64,000 bases of DNA from Pocillopora verrucosa (taxonomy: Eukaryota; Cnidaria; Anthozoa; Scleractinia; Pocilloporidae), in the NCBI RefSeq assembly GCF_036669915.1, contig NC_089316.1, positions 20,092,354 to 20,156,353 on the forward strand. The letters run 5' to 3'. The translations under genes and the position numbers were made by a program. Shown one piece after another: positions 35,141-47,918 of the stretch. Under the pieces are notes generated by a model. That model worked only from the letters and a program-made list of their open reading frames with translations, searched no databases and was not told the DNA's origin. Position 1 is the first letter of the stretch. Each line of letters opens with the position of its first letter.

Positions 35141-35526
35141 AGAGGCCGAGATGGGGTGTTTCTGGCTTTTCGTTAGCCCTTTAGATCGATTGATACCAGT
35201 GATCAGTGACTTAAGCTGCCAGTTATCGAGCAGCGGGTTGGGCAGGCCAAACTCCTTGTGAAGAATACCTATGATGATCAGATAGCTTTGAACGGAGCTT
35301 TAAGACTGCAGGCTAGGAAAGCGGCGTATGGAAGCAGTTGATCAAGCTGAACTGGGACCGGAGTGTAACCCATGTAGAGGCAGAACCTCACGTAGGTGTC
35401 GCGATGAGTTTTGAGAGGCCAACCGAGGGTCGTGTGCACCTAGAAAACACGAAGGAGTGATCGTGAGACGACATGTGATCAGTCAGCGCCAAATTGGCTG
35501 CCGCAGTGCAACCTAAGCGTCCCCAG

Positions 35527-35718
35527 TTACGACGGAATAAAAGGATAACAGATGAGGGTGCTCATGAAGGCGCGAAACCGAGTCAGTGATAGTGTTACGA
35601 GACCCTCGAGATAAGTGGCAGTTACATGAAAATTGTGGAGCGCAGAGAGCCAGAAAAGCGCAAGGAGCTCCTGCGTAATGATTTCGTCGCTCGTGGTACC
35701 CTTATTGATGATCTGCAC
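35527..35718 (-). pseudogene. DIRS RNase H fragment
   Basis: Encodes INKGTTSDEIITQELLALFW followed by a FHVTATYLEG segment, which matches the RNase H region that follows the reverse transcriptase in DIRS elements. It is truncated on both sides, upstream by the inserted MITE. Confidence 0.65.
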
Positions 35719-35840
35719 GGTCGCCTGGTTATCACTGTAAATAATAACTAGATGGTTTGCCCAGAGGTGACCCCATCGCTGAGCAACAGAAAGTGGTTGT
35801 AGACAAGACCACGCTGGGTGGTCAAGTAAGGGGAATATAT

Positions 35841-36273
35841 ATAACGGCGTAATGCAGTTTACATACTGTAAGATTTTACACCACTATCTGCGTCGGTAGA
35901 TTAATTATAATTCATTTATATATAATCAAATTATATTACTGGCGTGAAATTTACATTACATATTTTACTCTATTTACTATAAGATTTTACGACAGTAACT
36001 AACGGCGTAATTCTATTTAGTCTGTAATGTATATATGTAAGATTTTACGCCGGTAACTTGCAGTGTAATTTCTTCCAAACGGTAGTTATAATACGCAAGA
36101 TTCTACGCCAGTACCTAACGGCGTAAATTTTTCCAGTTGGTATATATATATATACGGAGAGATTTTACGCCGTTAGTCAATGGCTTAAAATCTTACAGTA
36201 TGAACACCGACGCAGACAGTGGCGTAAAATCGCACAGTCTATAGACTGTGTTAGTCACACATTACACCGTTAT
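35841..36273. mobile_element. 433-bp MITE with subterminal repeats, nested in the DIRS element
   Basis: The ends are inverted repeats (ATAACGGCGTAATG against CATTACACCGTTAT), and inverted homology extends inward through CTGCGTCGGT. The interior carries several copies of GTAAGATTTTACGCCGTTA-like units in both orientations, so the whole folds on itself. No target duplication was clear in the AT-rich flanks. Confidence 0.7.
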
Positions 36274-36800
36274 CTATATATTGCTCTGTACGCCCATTTT
36301 AATTTACCTGCCGGTCGCTGCAATTGATTTTTGGAAGTGTGCCCTTTACGGAAGAAACTAGAAACTATGGTCTGGCATTCGTGAATTTTCTCCTGTTGGA
36401 ACGCCGTGCTACACGAGACTGTATCCAGGTCAACACCCAGAAAAGTTAATGTGCAGGTAGGTGGCATGAGTTTACGCTGACTGATAGTAAAACCTAAATC
36501 CTGCAGCAATTGTAGCAATTACGACTTCACAGGCATGGGTGCATTCCGCTTGCGTAGCACCAAAGACAAGGAAATTGTCGAGATAAACGACAATGTTCAC
36601 AAAACCTCTCTTCCCCATCATGCGTCGAACAGCCTGTGTTAGACGATGAAAGATTTCAGGAGAGCTTTCAGCACCAAATGGAAGGCGGGTGTCGTAAAAA
36701 CAACTGTCAAAATCTTTCCGCGAAAACTGCCACTTGCAGCCTGTAGCCTGATAATTTGCGGGGTGGGTGGGTCGCTACTGGTAAGCATGTTTGAGATTTA
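36270..36800 (-). pseudogene. DIRS reverse transcriptase, palm region
   Basis: Reads in order DTRLPFGAESSPEIFHRLTQ, VVYLDNFLVFG and, after a short break, LLQDLGFTISQRKL and LTFLGVDLDT. The catalytic motif is YLDN rather than the usual YLDD, so one metal-binding Asp is lost. A frame break separates the 36530-36720 and 36270-36518 parts. Confidence 0.75.
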
Positions 36801-37699
36801 TTTTAGCCATGAAATAATTAGGTTTTAAGAGTTTGATAGCGTCATCTAGTCAATGAAATTTAAAATACCGCGTGCTGATAAACTCATTGACCGCATGCCC
36901 ATACGGTCGAGAGCAGTCATGGATAAGCCGTACCTCGGAAGAGTTCGGTCTGAGAATCGCTCCTGAAGCGCTTACCACTGTAGGTTTCGTAGCCGTAATC
37001 ACCTAGTTTCCTTGCTGAATTTCGTTGCGAATGGTTTTTTCCACCAACAGTTTAAAGGTGGGATTAGTAGCCGATTTATAATTGCGCATATTTACTTCGG
37101 TGAATTGCGTATTAGGGTCCACCAATTGAAAGCCGTTGAAAATGCTATCTGCCAAAAACGCCTCGTCCTCTTCCCCCGCGAGTTCTTGCAGCTATAGCTT
37201 TGTGTTAAGCGGTGAACTTAGGAGCGCTAGTCAATTTTGCGTGGCCGGTTTAATTTGCTGTTGCAGTGAAGATTGCGCAACATGAACGAAACCTGAGTGG
37301 TTAACACCGCAAGCTTTTCCTACTGACACGCGGCGACTGCATACGTGTTCGTATGTACAATTGTGAATGCTTCAGCCCCTTGAACTGCTAAAGTTGCGGC
37401 AAAAATAACTCGCCCATCACTAGTGAAGGGTACGAATTGTGCAGTTAAAAGACCTGAAAGTAGGGGAGGTTTTGGTAGAAATAAGTTCTAAAATAATGGA
37501 GTGGAGGTGATTAGAGCCGAAACTCCACGGATAATTATGAGGCGAAACTCGTCATCGTACTTGAGTACCGATACCCACTGGTAACGGTTTGAAAGTTCCA
37601 TCGTATAAGCAAGATAGTTTTGTACATCGTGTGGCGTACTTAGTTTGTTACTGGTTAGAAAATTATAAAAAATCCTAGTATTTCCAACCACCCACTACC

Positions 37700-40160
37700 A
37701 AATTGAAACTTACTCTAAATGGGGCTTTTTTAGGCTTTATGACACTACTAATTTGGAGTTTCCACCGTATGCTATGGTTCGTTCGTAGATCTCAAATAGT
37801 GCATGACTTAGTAAACCAATACTTTTGGTATTTACTATATTTGACGTCATCGTAACCCCTTTTAATAAGTCAGAAACAACAGTAGAACGTTTATGTCACA
37901 TGTATAGATGTGTTAAACTATTTTTGTACTGTGCCAGTGTGTTCTACAATGTGTTTCATCAATGTTTTTTCTCTTCTCTTGCCGAGCGGGCAATTTATGG
38001 AAGGGGAACCTGATAATGGTTTTTGTAAGTTATTTGCAGTCCTTTGCCTGAATTTTTTTTTTTAGTAAAGAGGGCAAGTTTCTAAAGAAGCTGTAGTGCT
38101 GTGTCGGTGGGAGAGAACAACAGAGTAATGTAGTATTATCAACTGAATTAATAACGTAAACTGGCCACCGTAAAGAGTAACAGCTGACGTTTCGAGCGTT
38201 AGCCCTTTGTCTATCGCTCTGGCGAAGGGCAAACGCTCGAAACTTCAGTTGTTAAATTCTTTACGGTGGCCAATTTAAACGCTAGACGCTAGAAATATCA
38301 AAGTCGTTTTCCCATTAACAACCACCTTCTTTTGCTCGGTGATATAAAATTTTATTGACCAATGTTATAAACTCGCTTGCAAAGGTTAACTAAATATTTA
38401 TTATAGTTGGAGTCACTGTGATGTTATCATTTCTCATTAAGTGTCACTAATTCGAGTGACATTTGGCATAAATATCCTCGTTTTCTTTTCTATTTTTTTA
38501 ATCAAGATAATAGCACGACTTTATGAAAATTACGAGTGCTCACTCACTTCAAATTGCCTACAAAAAATCACTTTTAATTCATTTATAAATGATCTAATTT
38601 TCCGGATACCTTCACCTGATAAAAGAGGCAAAGAAGAGGTAAAACACGCAAAAAAATCATACAACCAAACCTTGCAAGCATCATTGTGCGTTCGGTCAAA
38701 TCAACGTGTTAAGTCAAAGGGGAAAATTTTCGGCACGCCTTTCTTTTTAAGCCATTAAACAGTTCGTTATTGAATTAACAATGTTCTGCACTGTAATAGC
38801 TCTCTTCTGCATTGGTGTTACATGAAAACTGTATTGCAACCAATCAGAATGCAGAAAGTTCTTCATGTATTCTGTGAACAGGTTTCCTTGTAAAATGAGA
38901 TATTCTTAACAGCGATCGCGTTAAAAGTAAAGGGTATGTTTTATTATATAAAATAGTATTTCAAAAATAAATCTGAAGTGCAAAATACACTGGCTAAGCT
39001 TCTGAATTCAAACTTCATATTTTCAAACCTTGCTTGGTACAAAAGTAATCGAAGGCATTTTCAGCTAAGACATAACCTTGCTCAACGAAATGCCATTTAC
39101 GTTCATATTTCTAACTTTTGCATAAAACTACACAACATTACATTACACTTCTATGTTCTATAATAAAAAATGTTATATGGTCAAAAAAATAACCCATTTA
39201 CTTGTGAAAAATATACAAAATCAAATGAATTTTAAAACGTCTCAAACAAAAAAATGAAGAGGCCGGTAACACTGCAGAAACTTACTCTTCTGTCTTTGAA
39301 ATCAGTGCGTTCTTGTAAAAAAAAACACCCTTTTACTTGTGAAATATATACAAAATCTTATCAATTTTAAAAACGTTTAACAAAGTAAAAATAAAATCAC
39401 TGGTAATATTGTACAGACATACACTTCAGAGTGGGTTCATTTTCCAAACTCTCCAACACTGACAGCTTTTCCTTTATAGAGAAAGCCAGAGGAGAACATC
39501 AAATATTCACGACTCCACGCAAACTGCAACCAAAGAGACACAAACCGATGAGTATTTAAAGGAGAGAAATGAAGATACCTACGACAACTGAACAAGAACA
39601 CGCTGCACTGGTTCATACCGTCTCGTACCACAGGCAGCCCAGCACTAATACCGCAAAATACCATTCATTCGGATTATTCCTTTGTTTTAAGCTTATAGCT
39701 GTGCTATGACAAAGTCTGTCCACATGCGACCGACTTTCGTCTTAGAGTGACTTGTACAAGTTTTATTTCATGAAAGCTTTCAAAAGCTGGGTAACCAAAT
39801 TCTGAGAAAAATGCCTTCATGTACACTGTGATTGAAATCAATCAGCTTGATGGGACTAAATCGTTACGTTCAGCAAACACGCCACAGGAAGACCAAGTTC
39901 AAGAGGTAAACTTCAACGAAAGAAGCTATTCAACGGGATAAATGTCATAGTGCATGACCTTTAAACACTGCACGTGGATCTATACTGAGTTGGAAAAATC
40001 CTAAAATATCATACAGTCTGTTAAAAATTTACATTGGCAGAAATAGAACCTCTTGGTTTACACAACGGTTTTAAAGTTGGCGCGGCAAACAAACCAACAA
40101 CTTATATTTTGACATTGAAGATTTAAACGAACACAAAATAAGCTCAAGAACTTATCAGAC
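37700..40160. other. Non-coding interval with one foldback repeat
   Basis: Apart from the repeat at 38075-38290, no gene or conserved segment was recognised. ORFs at 38441-38758 and 39437-39664 have no domain. Confidence 0.4.
38075..38290. repeat. Interspersed foldback repeat (matches 57065-57275)
   Basis: The centre is an imperfect palindrome, TTTCGAGCGTTAGCCCTTT facing GAAGGGCAAACGCTCGAAA. Outer arms CTGGCCACCGTAAAGA and TCTTTACGGTGGCCA are also complementary. A second copy is at 57065-57275. Confidence 0.7.
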
Positions 40161-40169
40161 CAACCTGAG

Positions 40170-41300
40170 TTAATCATTGCCAGTTGTTGACTCACTGTTA
40201 GCTACGTGACTCGGCAGCAAGTCCAAGACATCTGAGTCACGTAATGAGGCATGATATAAAGAATCCTGCCCTCTGTTATCTTTTGCCAAAGGGTTGGCTC
40301 CCCGTTCCAGGAGATACTTTATACTCTGCAACTTGCCATGACAAACAGCAATGATAAGAGGTGTTTCACCATCAGCTGTTTTTGACTCAATGTCCGGCAG
40401 GTGAGTAAGGATAAGATCAACGGTATCAGGGTCACCACTTCGTGCTGCAAAATGTAGTATATCCCATCTGTTGCTATCAACAGAGGTTACAGTTGCCCCC
40501 TTCTCAAGAAACCATTTCACCGCATGTAATTTGCCACATAAAGCCGCCGCCATTAGTGGTGTGCAACCCTCGCCTGTTTTTGACTCAGTGTTCGGCAAGT
40601 GAGTATGGATAAGATCAGTGATATCAGTGTCTCCGCCCAGTGCGGCCATATGTAACGAATTCCATCCCCTAATTCATAATAATACAGATGCCCCCTTCTC
40701 AAGAAACCATTGCACTGCATGAAATTTGCCATTCACAGCAGCCACCATTAGTAGCGTCCAACCACCGCCTGTTTTTGGCTCAATGTTCGGCAAGTGAGTA
40801 TGGATAAGATCAATGGTATCAGGGTCACTGCCCTGTGCGGCGAAATGTAATACATTCCATCCATTGCTATCAACAGAAGTTTCAGTTGCCCCCTTCTCAA
40901 GAAACCATTGCACTGCATGTAATTTGCCACACCAAGCCGCCATCATTAGTGGCGTCCAACCCTCGTCTGGTTTTGACTCAATGTTGGGCAGGTGAGTATG
41001 GGCCGGATACGATCAATGATATCAGTGTCTCCTCCCTGTGAGGCGAAATGTAACGAATTCCATCCTTTGTTGTCCATCAGGGACGGATCCCCTCCTCCCT
41101 GAATCAAACTCTATACCACTTGAACATTAATACGCAAAGCAGCATCCATAAGCAGTGTTGTGCCTGTTGCGTCTCCGAAGTCAACAGAAAATGCGAAAGG
41201 AAGCATGGATTCAGCTTAGTGATGTTACTGTCCCCTCCAGCAGGGTGTAACTGATTCAATTTTAATTTTTTAGACAAAATCTTTGAAATTGACACTTTCG
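40170..41300 (-). pseudogene. Ankyrin-repeat gene remnant
   Basis: At least six ankyrin repeats are recognisable on the minus strand, with the pattern TPLMAAALCGKLHAVKWFLE followed by a GATVTSVDSNRWDILHFAA unit. Damage includes an in-frame TGA at 40674-40676, an insertion-type frameshift near 41005 (extra bases before CCATACTCACC) and further breaks at 41100-41220. The last ORF (40170-40649) runs 159 residues to a stop. Internal repeats of the 66-residue double unit are similar to one another. A functional downstream exon cannot be excluded, but the locus as a whole is broken. Confidence 0.7.
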
Positions 41301-41881
41301 ATCGCTGTTCACAGGGGTGGTCTGGCCAAAAATGATTTTTGGCTTGTGGCGAAGCAAGAAAAGAGAATTGGAGAACAACTAAACTATTTTTGAAACATGT
41401 GTCCTAAACCCTTTAAATGGGCCAAAAATAAAAGAAAACCTTTTTCCGACGGGAAGTCGAGAGGACCGCTCTTAGCGGGAGCGGCACTAAACAGTGTTTA
41501 TAGCAAGAGCAATTTGACATAGCCGTATCTTGCGTCACAAATACTGAGTAACCACTTGGCTTCAATTGCACAATCAGTCATAATTTTTGCGTCGCACTCT
41601 ATTAGGCACGGTGCTCTATTCGGCATTTCCCAGACCCCAGGTAGGCGAGGTAACTCGCCTGGCTATGATCGAAAATAGCCCGCGTTTACATTCTGTCTTA
41701 CAACCCCGGGATTCCGGAGTGAAGTTTCTCGAGGTTGTTGTCGCGTTTGAACTGAGGGAGTTGAGATTTCACTGCGACAACGTGTGATAAAACGTTGGCA
41801 TTTTGTTGATTTCAAAGTAAAAACGCGATTTAATTGCTGTCAGGGTTTCATTGGTAAGGGGACGTAAAAATCGGTGTTTAA

Positions 41882-42055
41882 CCCTTTAACCCCTCAAGGT
41901 GACTAACCTCTAATTTTTCCTGACAACATTAAGCTCGTGATAATAAATGAATAAAGGAGTTGATAAAATAAAGAAGCTCTTGATTGTTGAACAAATTCTC
42001 CTTGTCAGAACCCTTGGAAATGTCTAGGGAGTAGTATGGAGAACATGTAAAACGT
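41882..42055. mobile_element. Truncated TTAA MITE, present in copy A only
   Basis: Starts CCCTTTAACCCC directly after TTAA (41878-41881), like the other MITEs of this family. The equivalent site in copy B (about 57500) lacks it. The right inverted repeat was not found, so the end is approximate. Confidence 0.4.
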
Positions 42056-42299
42056 GCTAGGGAAGAAAGGAAATTTACAGAGTTTTAAAACACACGTGTT
42101 TCACTATTATTTTGCTCCTTTGATCTCTTTCGTTTATTTTTATTACAGATTCACTCCACTTGATTACAAATAGTTATTAAATTAAATTTATCACCGCAAT
42201 AAAGAGACCTTGTGAAGGAGACAACCAAAAGCGCTGACGGACCATGCTAGGGATGTCCTACTAATTAAGGTGTAAGAAAAGTAAATACAAATATAGAAA

Positions 42300-42440
42300 T
42301 AAAAGTTCTAATTATCCTCAATAAAATTTAAAACATTCCTGTTAAAGGCTGCAACAATATTTTATTCTCTAATATAATTAGATAAACTATTCCAATCATT
42401 CATTAGCTTAATTCCAAGTCCCGCTGAGGAAATGGAAATC
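42300..42440 (-). mobile_element. LINE 3' fragment, copy A
   Basis: Counterpart of the fragment at 57763-57984. The minus strand encodes the end of a CR1/Jockey-type protein. Both were carried by the segmental duplication. Confidence 0.45.
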
Positions 42441-44130
42441 GCTAACAATAGTTATTGTTTGGTTCATAACTGGATTCCGAAAGGATTGTTGTTAATCTCC
42501 AATGAACCTTCCTTTTTTTCTTCGTAAGTGACAATGAAGAAGCCAATCAAATGAAACCTCATTTTCACTTGAGAAAACCAAGGTCGACAAACGAGGCACA
42601 ACGCACCAAAAAATGTTGCAGGAACGAGAAATGGAACTGCTCGTGTGAAAAGCGAGGAGCGGGTCGCGAGATACGACAAGGCATGCAAAAAGCTAACTAT
42701 GACTCTTGGACTGTCTCAATGGTTTATAGTATAGTCGTGATTGTAGGGAAACAAATTGTGGCGTATTTCGTTGTCAACTTTGTGGGGTCACACAATCTTT
42801 ATCAGGGCAATGACTCCCTCACAACAGAGACCTTGTGATCTTAATCGGTGATGGAGGTGGCTTCGTCAGTGCCAGCATCGAAATTAGGCGTAGAGTGCAA
42901 AATTTTCTTGGAGTGTTCCATGACGCTATGTTGAGTTATGGCTCTAAATGCTCTGAAATGCTTTTTGAAGTTGAACGTAAGGAAAATAAATTCAATCGAA
43001 ATGAAACATGACATCAATTTGATATGAAAACAGCTCCGGCCTAAACTTAAGCAAAGTACCATTATTTGGAACGTTTCCAACTCACCCGGTTCAGACTGGA
43101 GTTTTGAACCCTTGAAATCTCGTTTGTCTAATTTTTACATTTTCATCGGTATAGGCATTTCAAGCCAATGCACTTCTGCAGTTTATCTCAATTATCGATT
43201 TCCTTCTAAATCTGGGAGAAAGGCACATTCCTCTACGTGCTGTTTATTCATGCATTGCTGAGATCATGGTGCTATATAGCCTAAAGCAACATTCTGATCG
43301 ACAGTGTGATTTAAACCGTGATCAAATGTTCTATTTTTTCTTTCGATAAGAATTACCTCGATTTCGTTTTAAAAATATCGATATATGAAGAATACATTGA
43401 ATAACTCGTTGTTGACTGAAATTGTACATATTTCTTATTCAGTTGTACATGCAGAATAAAAAAAATGGTTTTGTTAGTCCATCAAAATTAAGAGTAAACG
43501 CGTTCATGTTTCAAACCCCTTAAATGAAGTTTCACACTAATGATAGTGTTTTGTTCCTAGTAGACATGTACACTTTTGCACAGTTACGATAACTTTTCAC
43601 GGTGTGATGTCTTTTCTTTACGCCCCTTCGTCATTTGGGTTGTTTTTCTTTTCATGCGATTCATTGGAAAACTAACGTCAAAAAACTTCTAATTAAATCT
43701 AAGATTTTAAAGTTTCCATTAGATAAATCAGGCTGAAGAAATCTCTGGTTGGCCAATTTGCATCAATAGTCTGTATGCCTATGAAGTCATTTTTGGCCAG
43801 GCTCGTCACAAGAGCCGATTAAAGTGACTGTAGGGGCCTTCCACTTTAACCTGTAAACACGATAATCAGAACACTGTGATTAAACGGCAAGGGAGAACAA
43901 CAGAGTGCATGAATTGCGTTTGATTATTGAGATGGGAGCCAGCGATGAAGCATGAAATATGAAAACCACAAACTTCATGATTTGTGTTAAATGAGCAAAG
44001 TAACAAATCGAACAACAAAAAGGGTGACTGTTTTCAACTCGGTAATGAAAAGAATATTAAGGATCCTAACTAACAAATATCACTATAAAACAGAAATTAC
44101 AATTAATTGGAGTAATGTAATGAGTTGTAC
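42441..44130. other. Duplicated non-coding spacer of copy A
   Basis: It aligns with 57990-59400 and has no supported gene. ORFs at 42464-42688 (-) and 42551-42838 (+) recur in copy B only because the DNA is duplicated, and they carry differing frames there. About 300 bp (43260-43560) are absent from copy B, where a short ATA-rich retroelement tail is present instead. Confidence 0.4.
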
Positions 44131-44398
44131 CTTGCACGGGTTGAAGGCTGACATAGTGCAACTCATAAATAAGTCCCAGCACAAGAGGTTTGCTTTCGTC
44201 AACTGGACAATGTGGCGTAATGATTACATCATTGCTATGGGATAGACAGCTGACCACCTGAATGCACGTTTCAAAGTAGTTTGCTGCGGCACACAGAATC
44301 ACGTGATCACCCCAAGCGCCATCTTGTTCCATGTGTACTAGGTATTCAGTCCATGTTTGATGTCCATGGACAAAGTCAAACAGATCTGTTCCATCAGG
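44131..44398 (-). pseudogene. OTU protease exon 2, copy A
   Basis: 268 nt, acceptor TTCTTACAG. Encodes PDGTDLFDFVHGHQTW, then DGAWGDHVILCAAAN and the catalytic-His motif as YELHYVSLQP. The partner exon with the catalytic Cys is deleted between this exon and the linker. The frame itself is open. Confidence 0.75.
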
Positions 44399-45625
44399 CT
44401 GTAAGAAGAATCAGTTAAAGAAGGGAACTAAAAGGGATTGTTGATAGAAACCTGAGAGCATAGAGTACGAGTCAGGGAGTAGTTTTATCATAATGGTACG
44501 AGACGACCTTTAATTAGCAATTTACTGCATAGTAACAAATTTTGTCATGGAAACGTCCTTGAAAACGGCCGTGTATATTCCAAAACGCTTCGCAAACAGC
44601 CGGAAAACAACAGGAAAGATCCATCATTCAGGGAATGACCAAAATTCTGCCGTCTGATGGAGGTTTAAAGAAACTTTTTGAAACTAAAAGATTCAAATGA
44701 CTAAAACTGTGGTGACTGGCTTCTTCAGACCCCACGTTAAGAAACATATGAATTTAACTGTAACCAACGTCACTGTGTGGTTTCTTAAGTGATACAGTTA
44801 ACTCTATCAAGGTCCCTTTTTCACTGGGGGTTCAAGCTGGTATCAGAGCTCCAGAAAAAAGACCATCATTCCATAAAGGAGGAGTAACAGTGCTCCTGAT
44901 CATTTTACGCTGTGAACACTGGGATAGGTTCTGGTAGTGCTAACGATATGGCCCGTGTTATCACTAAACCTTTATCATACTCTTTCAATAACATCACGTG
45001 ACCTACCCTAATAGACATACCAACATCAACTTAAAAACTTCAGATAACTAAAAGAAATAAATAACACTAATCCGTCTGTCTGCATCAGAGAGTAAAAGAA
45101 TATCAAATTTTTTTGCACATCTTGAGTTTGTGACTGAAGAGCGCAGGGGTATAAATGAAAACATTTCTCATAAGTAAAAAGTGCCTTACTAAGTTTTAAC
45201 GAAGCATAGCTGGCCTGATGTCAAAAGTTAAGAAAAGAAAATAGCTAGTAACCTTCCAACCTAACCTTCTCCTAATAACCTTCCAATACCTCTTTGGGGT
45301 ATGTCAATTATCATGTGTTATTAATATTTTATTACTCACTTGGACTCAATGATGAATCCACTGTTAGTTGTTCGGTTGACTTGTCAATAACTTCGACCTG
45401 CCGATCTCTGATTCTTGTGTCTCGTCTTTTAGAAGCTAAAAAGATAGAAATAAATTTTTGTTTTAATACTACAACAATCAACAACAGAATAAAGCAACTG
45501 ATTACTATTTATGTTTAACATCTTTTTTATATGAGATGTTCATGCTTTCCATCACAGTTAATTAGAGACCGAAAGCCGAGTAGCCCCCTGGAACACTTTT
45601 TGAAGGATATTCAAAACATTCTCAC

Positions 45626-46859
45626 CATGAACTATGTCCCACATCTTCTCCACAAGACTATCACACTGTTTCTCCCAGCTAAATTTCTCTTCGTATAAAC
45701 TCCTCAGTAGTTGAATATCTTGAAGTTGATCCGATCTTTCCTTCTGTCAGACACCAGCAATTGCCTTTGCCCACTCCTGAGGGTCCTCAGACTCCACCAC
45801 AAATGATTTGCCTGATGGTACAGTGCACAATGCTTCACCAAATCCTGAGTTTCCACTGATAAGAATGGGAAGACCAGCAGACAACGCTTCTAATGCTGTC
45901 AGACCAAACCCCTCTGTTCTGGAGGGCATGATGTAGAGATCAACTTCACAAAATAATTCTGTCAATCTCTCTTTGCTTCTCACGAGCTTCCTCACAGTCA
46001 GCTGGTCCTTATCAATTCCACTCTTGAGTAAGTTCTTTGCAACCTCATCCTGTTTACCGTCAGGTGCACCCACGAAAATCAGATGGTAAGACCTGTCTTT
46101 CAGTTCAGCTAGTGCTCTAGCAGAGATATTGTAGCCCTTCAAGCTGAAGTCCTCTGGGTCACCACGGCCAAACGTCAGTACCTTGAACTTGTTACGCTCC
46201 TTTAGGGTTTGTTTTACATCAGAGAACTCATGGAAAGTTCCAGGAGTCAGTTGATGGATGTCGTCCTCACTCTTGCATGAACAGAGCTGAGTGGAGAGAG
46301 CATCTGCTAGCTTTTGTCCAACTGCTATAACAGCATCTGCCGACTTACACAACGCCACTTCAGTTAAATTCTTCTCTTCATCTTTGGAAATAGCATTGGG
46401 ATAGTTTTTGTGCATTGCAAGTTCGTCGGGCACAGTATGTACCACCTGTATCCACTTGCACTGGCGCTATTTTCTAATAAGTTGAGCTTGTTTACCAAGC
46501 TTTGCTCCATGACCCAGCACTATGTCAATGTCTAGATCTCTCGGTGGGACACTCAGCCAGTCAAGGGGGTCGGCATAGCCTGGACGTCTTTGAACCTCTC
46601 TGAGGGATATATTGTGAATCCGAGCCGTTCTCCTCTCTTCTTCAGAACAGGCAAATTGGGGAACAAGGAGTGTAACATCCACTTCAGAGTGTTTGGTCAA
46701 CAGAATGGCAAGCTGTCCGTTGATGGTGGACAAGCCTCCCATTGACGAACTCCACTCGGTGCCTAGGAGAGACACCTGTAATGCTGTGACAGACTTCATT
46801 GAATTGATTTCGCTCACTTCATCATGTGATCTAGCAGCTACATTTGAAGAGGACAAACT
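45626..46859 (-). pseudogene. GT4 exon of copy A with two in-frame stops
   Basis: 1234 nt between acceptor TTCTTTCTTCAG and donor GTGAGA, same length as 61966-63199. The GT4 signature MPSRTEGFGLTALEALSAG is intact. TAG at 46467-46469 falls where copy B has sense codons (LIRK-stop-RQCK against VIRTSHNCK), and TGA at 45747-45749 replaces CGA (GV-stop-QKERS against GVRHKERS), the latter a CpG-type transition. Confidence 0.85.
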
Positions 46860-47151
46860 CTGAAGAAAGAAAGGTCATTAGATTATGATAATTACATGAA
46901 AAAAGAAACTTATAATGTTGTCATATAAATTTTTATTGATCAATACTTCACCACGGAAAACAAAAAGGTATAAAATTCAAAAATAACTTTATCTTAGAAA
47001 TTCTCTGACCAATATCTAAAACTGAAGAGAACCTATCTCAATACTGATAACAGCCCATTTGATATTCACATTAAGTAAATTAGAGGAGCAAAGCAAAGAT
47101 GAAACCGAGGCTAGTCATCTTGGCTTGAAAGATCATTGTAATCAATTATAC

Positions 47152-47918
47152 CTGGCTTCTTCTTTTTAAGAACCATTTCTTCAGTCCACAAACTGGTGCT
47201 ACCATATCCCAAGGTTTTCGCTTACAGATGTCGGGCTGACCTTCATTTGCATCAATGAGGTGGAGGCAGTCCTTGTGTGTGCAAGTGGTTTTCATGTGGT
47301 CTGAGCATGCTCAACGTGTTTCTTCTGTGCCTTGATGACAGTAAGGACATGCAACACACAGCCTATACTGCAGTCCCCTCAAGTATGGTATTTGTTGTGA
47401 CAAATTCTTTAGGGTGTCTTCAAGAAATTCACTAACAAGAGTTGCTAGTTCGACGGAGTTCTGTCCTACAACCTGATGACTTTGTGCTTTTTGTCTCAAG
47501 ATTATCTTCACAAATCCTGTTTTGCGTATGAGGACAAAATCATGAATATCTTTCCCAATGATGAAGCATGCTCCATTTTGGAACAGGGTGGGTTGATGCG
47601 AGGCCCATGTCTTTGAACACCAATGAATGGATCGTGAGACAAGCTGCCAGAAAAGACTATGAGGGACAAAGCCACGAACAAAGACGAGATACAATGGACA
47701 TGGATCAGTTGATGATAGTTTCATCTTAGAGAGTTCTAGAGGCGATGAGTTCAACTGAGCTGGTACAAAGCGATCAAACCAAATCGCTCCATCATGTCAA
47801 GGATGTCTGCCTTAACGATTCCTCCCGTAATAAAGCTGGAGAACACATGATCAACAAGTTCCATGCTAAGGATGCCACTTGCTTCAAGTTCCTGCCAGTA
47901 CGTAGCAAATGAAGGCAT
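47152..47918 (-). pseudogene. COR C-terminal and Cys/His-rich exon, copy A
   Basis: Begins MPSFATYWQELEASGIL after acceptor TTCTCTTTTGTAG and runs to ADILDMMERFGLIA. The frame then breaks and resumes as FVPAQLNSSPLELSK; the spacer residues usual at this place are missing, so bases are deleted here. COR-B follows (CPLYLVFVRGFVPHSLFWQL), then the Cys/His segment with a TGA at 47311-47313 where copy B has CGT. The exon ends KKWFLKRRSQ before donor GTATAA. Confidence 0.75.

Larger units (their letters stand above)
33865..37691 (-). mobile_element. DIRS-like tyrosine-recombinase retrotransposon, decayed
   Basis: Minus-strand order matches DIRS elements: a gag-like C-terminal segment at 37488-37691 (HDVQNYLAYTMEL, VLKYDDEFRL), reverse transcriptase at about 36270-36720, RNase H at 35527-35718 and tyrosine recombinase at 34490-35300. 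Direct repeats of about 128 bp at 33865-33990 and 34335-34462 flank the 3' non-coding end. Frames are broken between modules and a MITE has inserted at 35841-36273. Confidence 0.75.

Noticed and set aside
36120..36270. CRISPR-like spacing of GTAAGATTTTACGCC repeats
   Set aside because: The repeats alternate in orientation, are imperfect and unevenly spaced, and lie between TIRs; the genome is eukaryotic, so this is a MITE interior.
45747..46469. Selenocysteine or readthrough at the TGA/TAG codons of the GT4 exon in copy A
   Set aside because: Copy B has ordinary sense codons at both places, one stop is TAG, and the same locus has a further stop, a frame break and a deleted exon.
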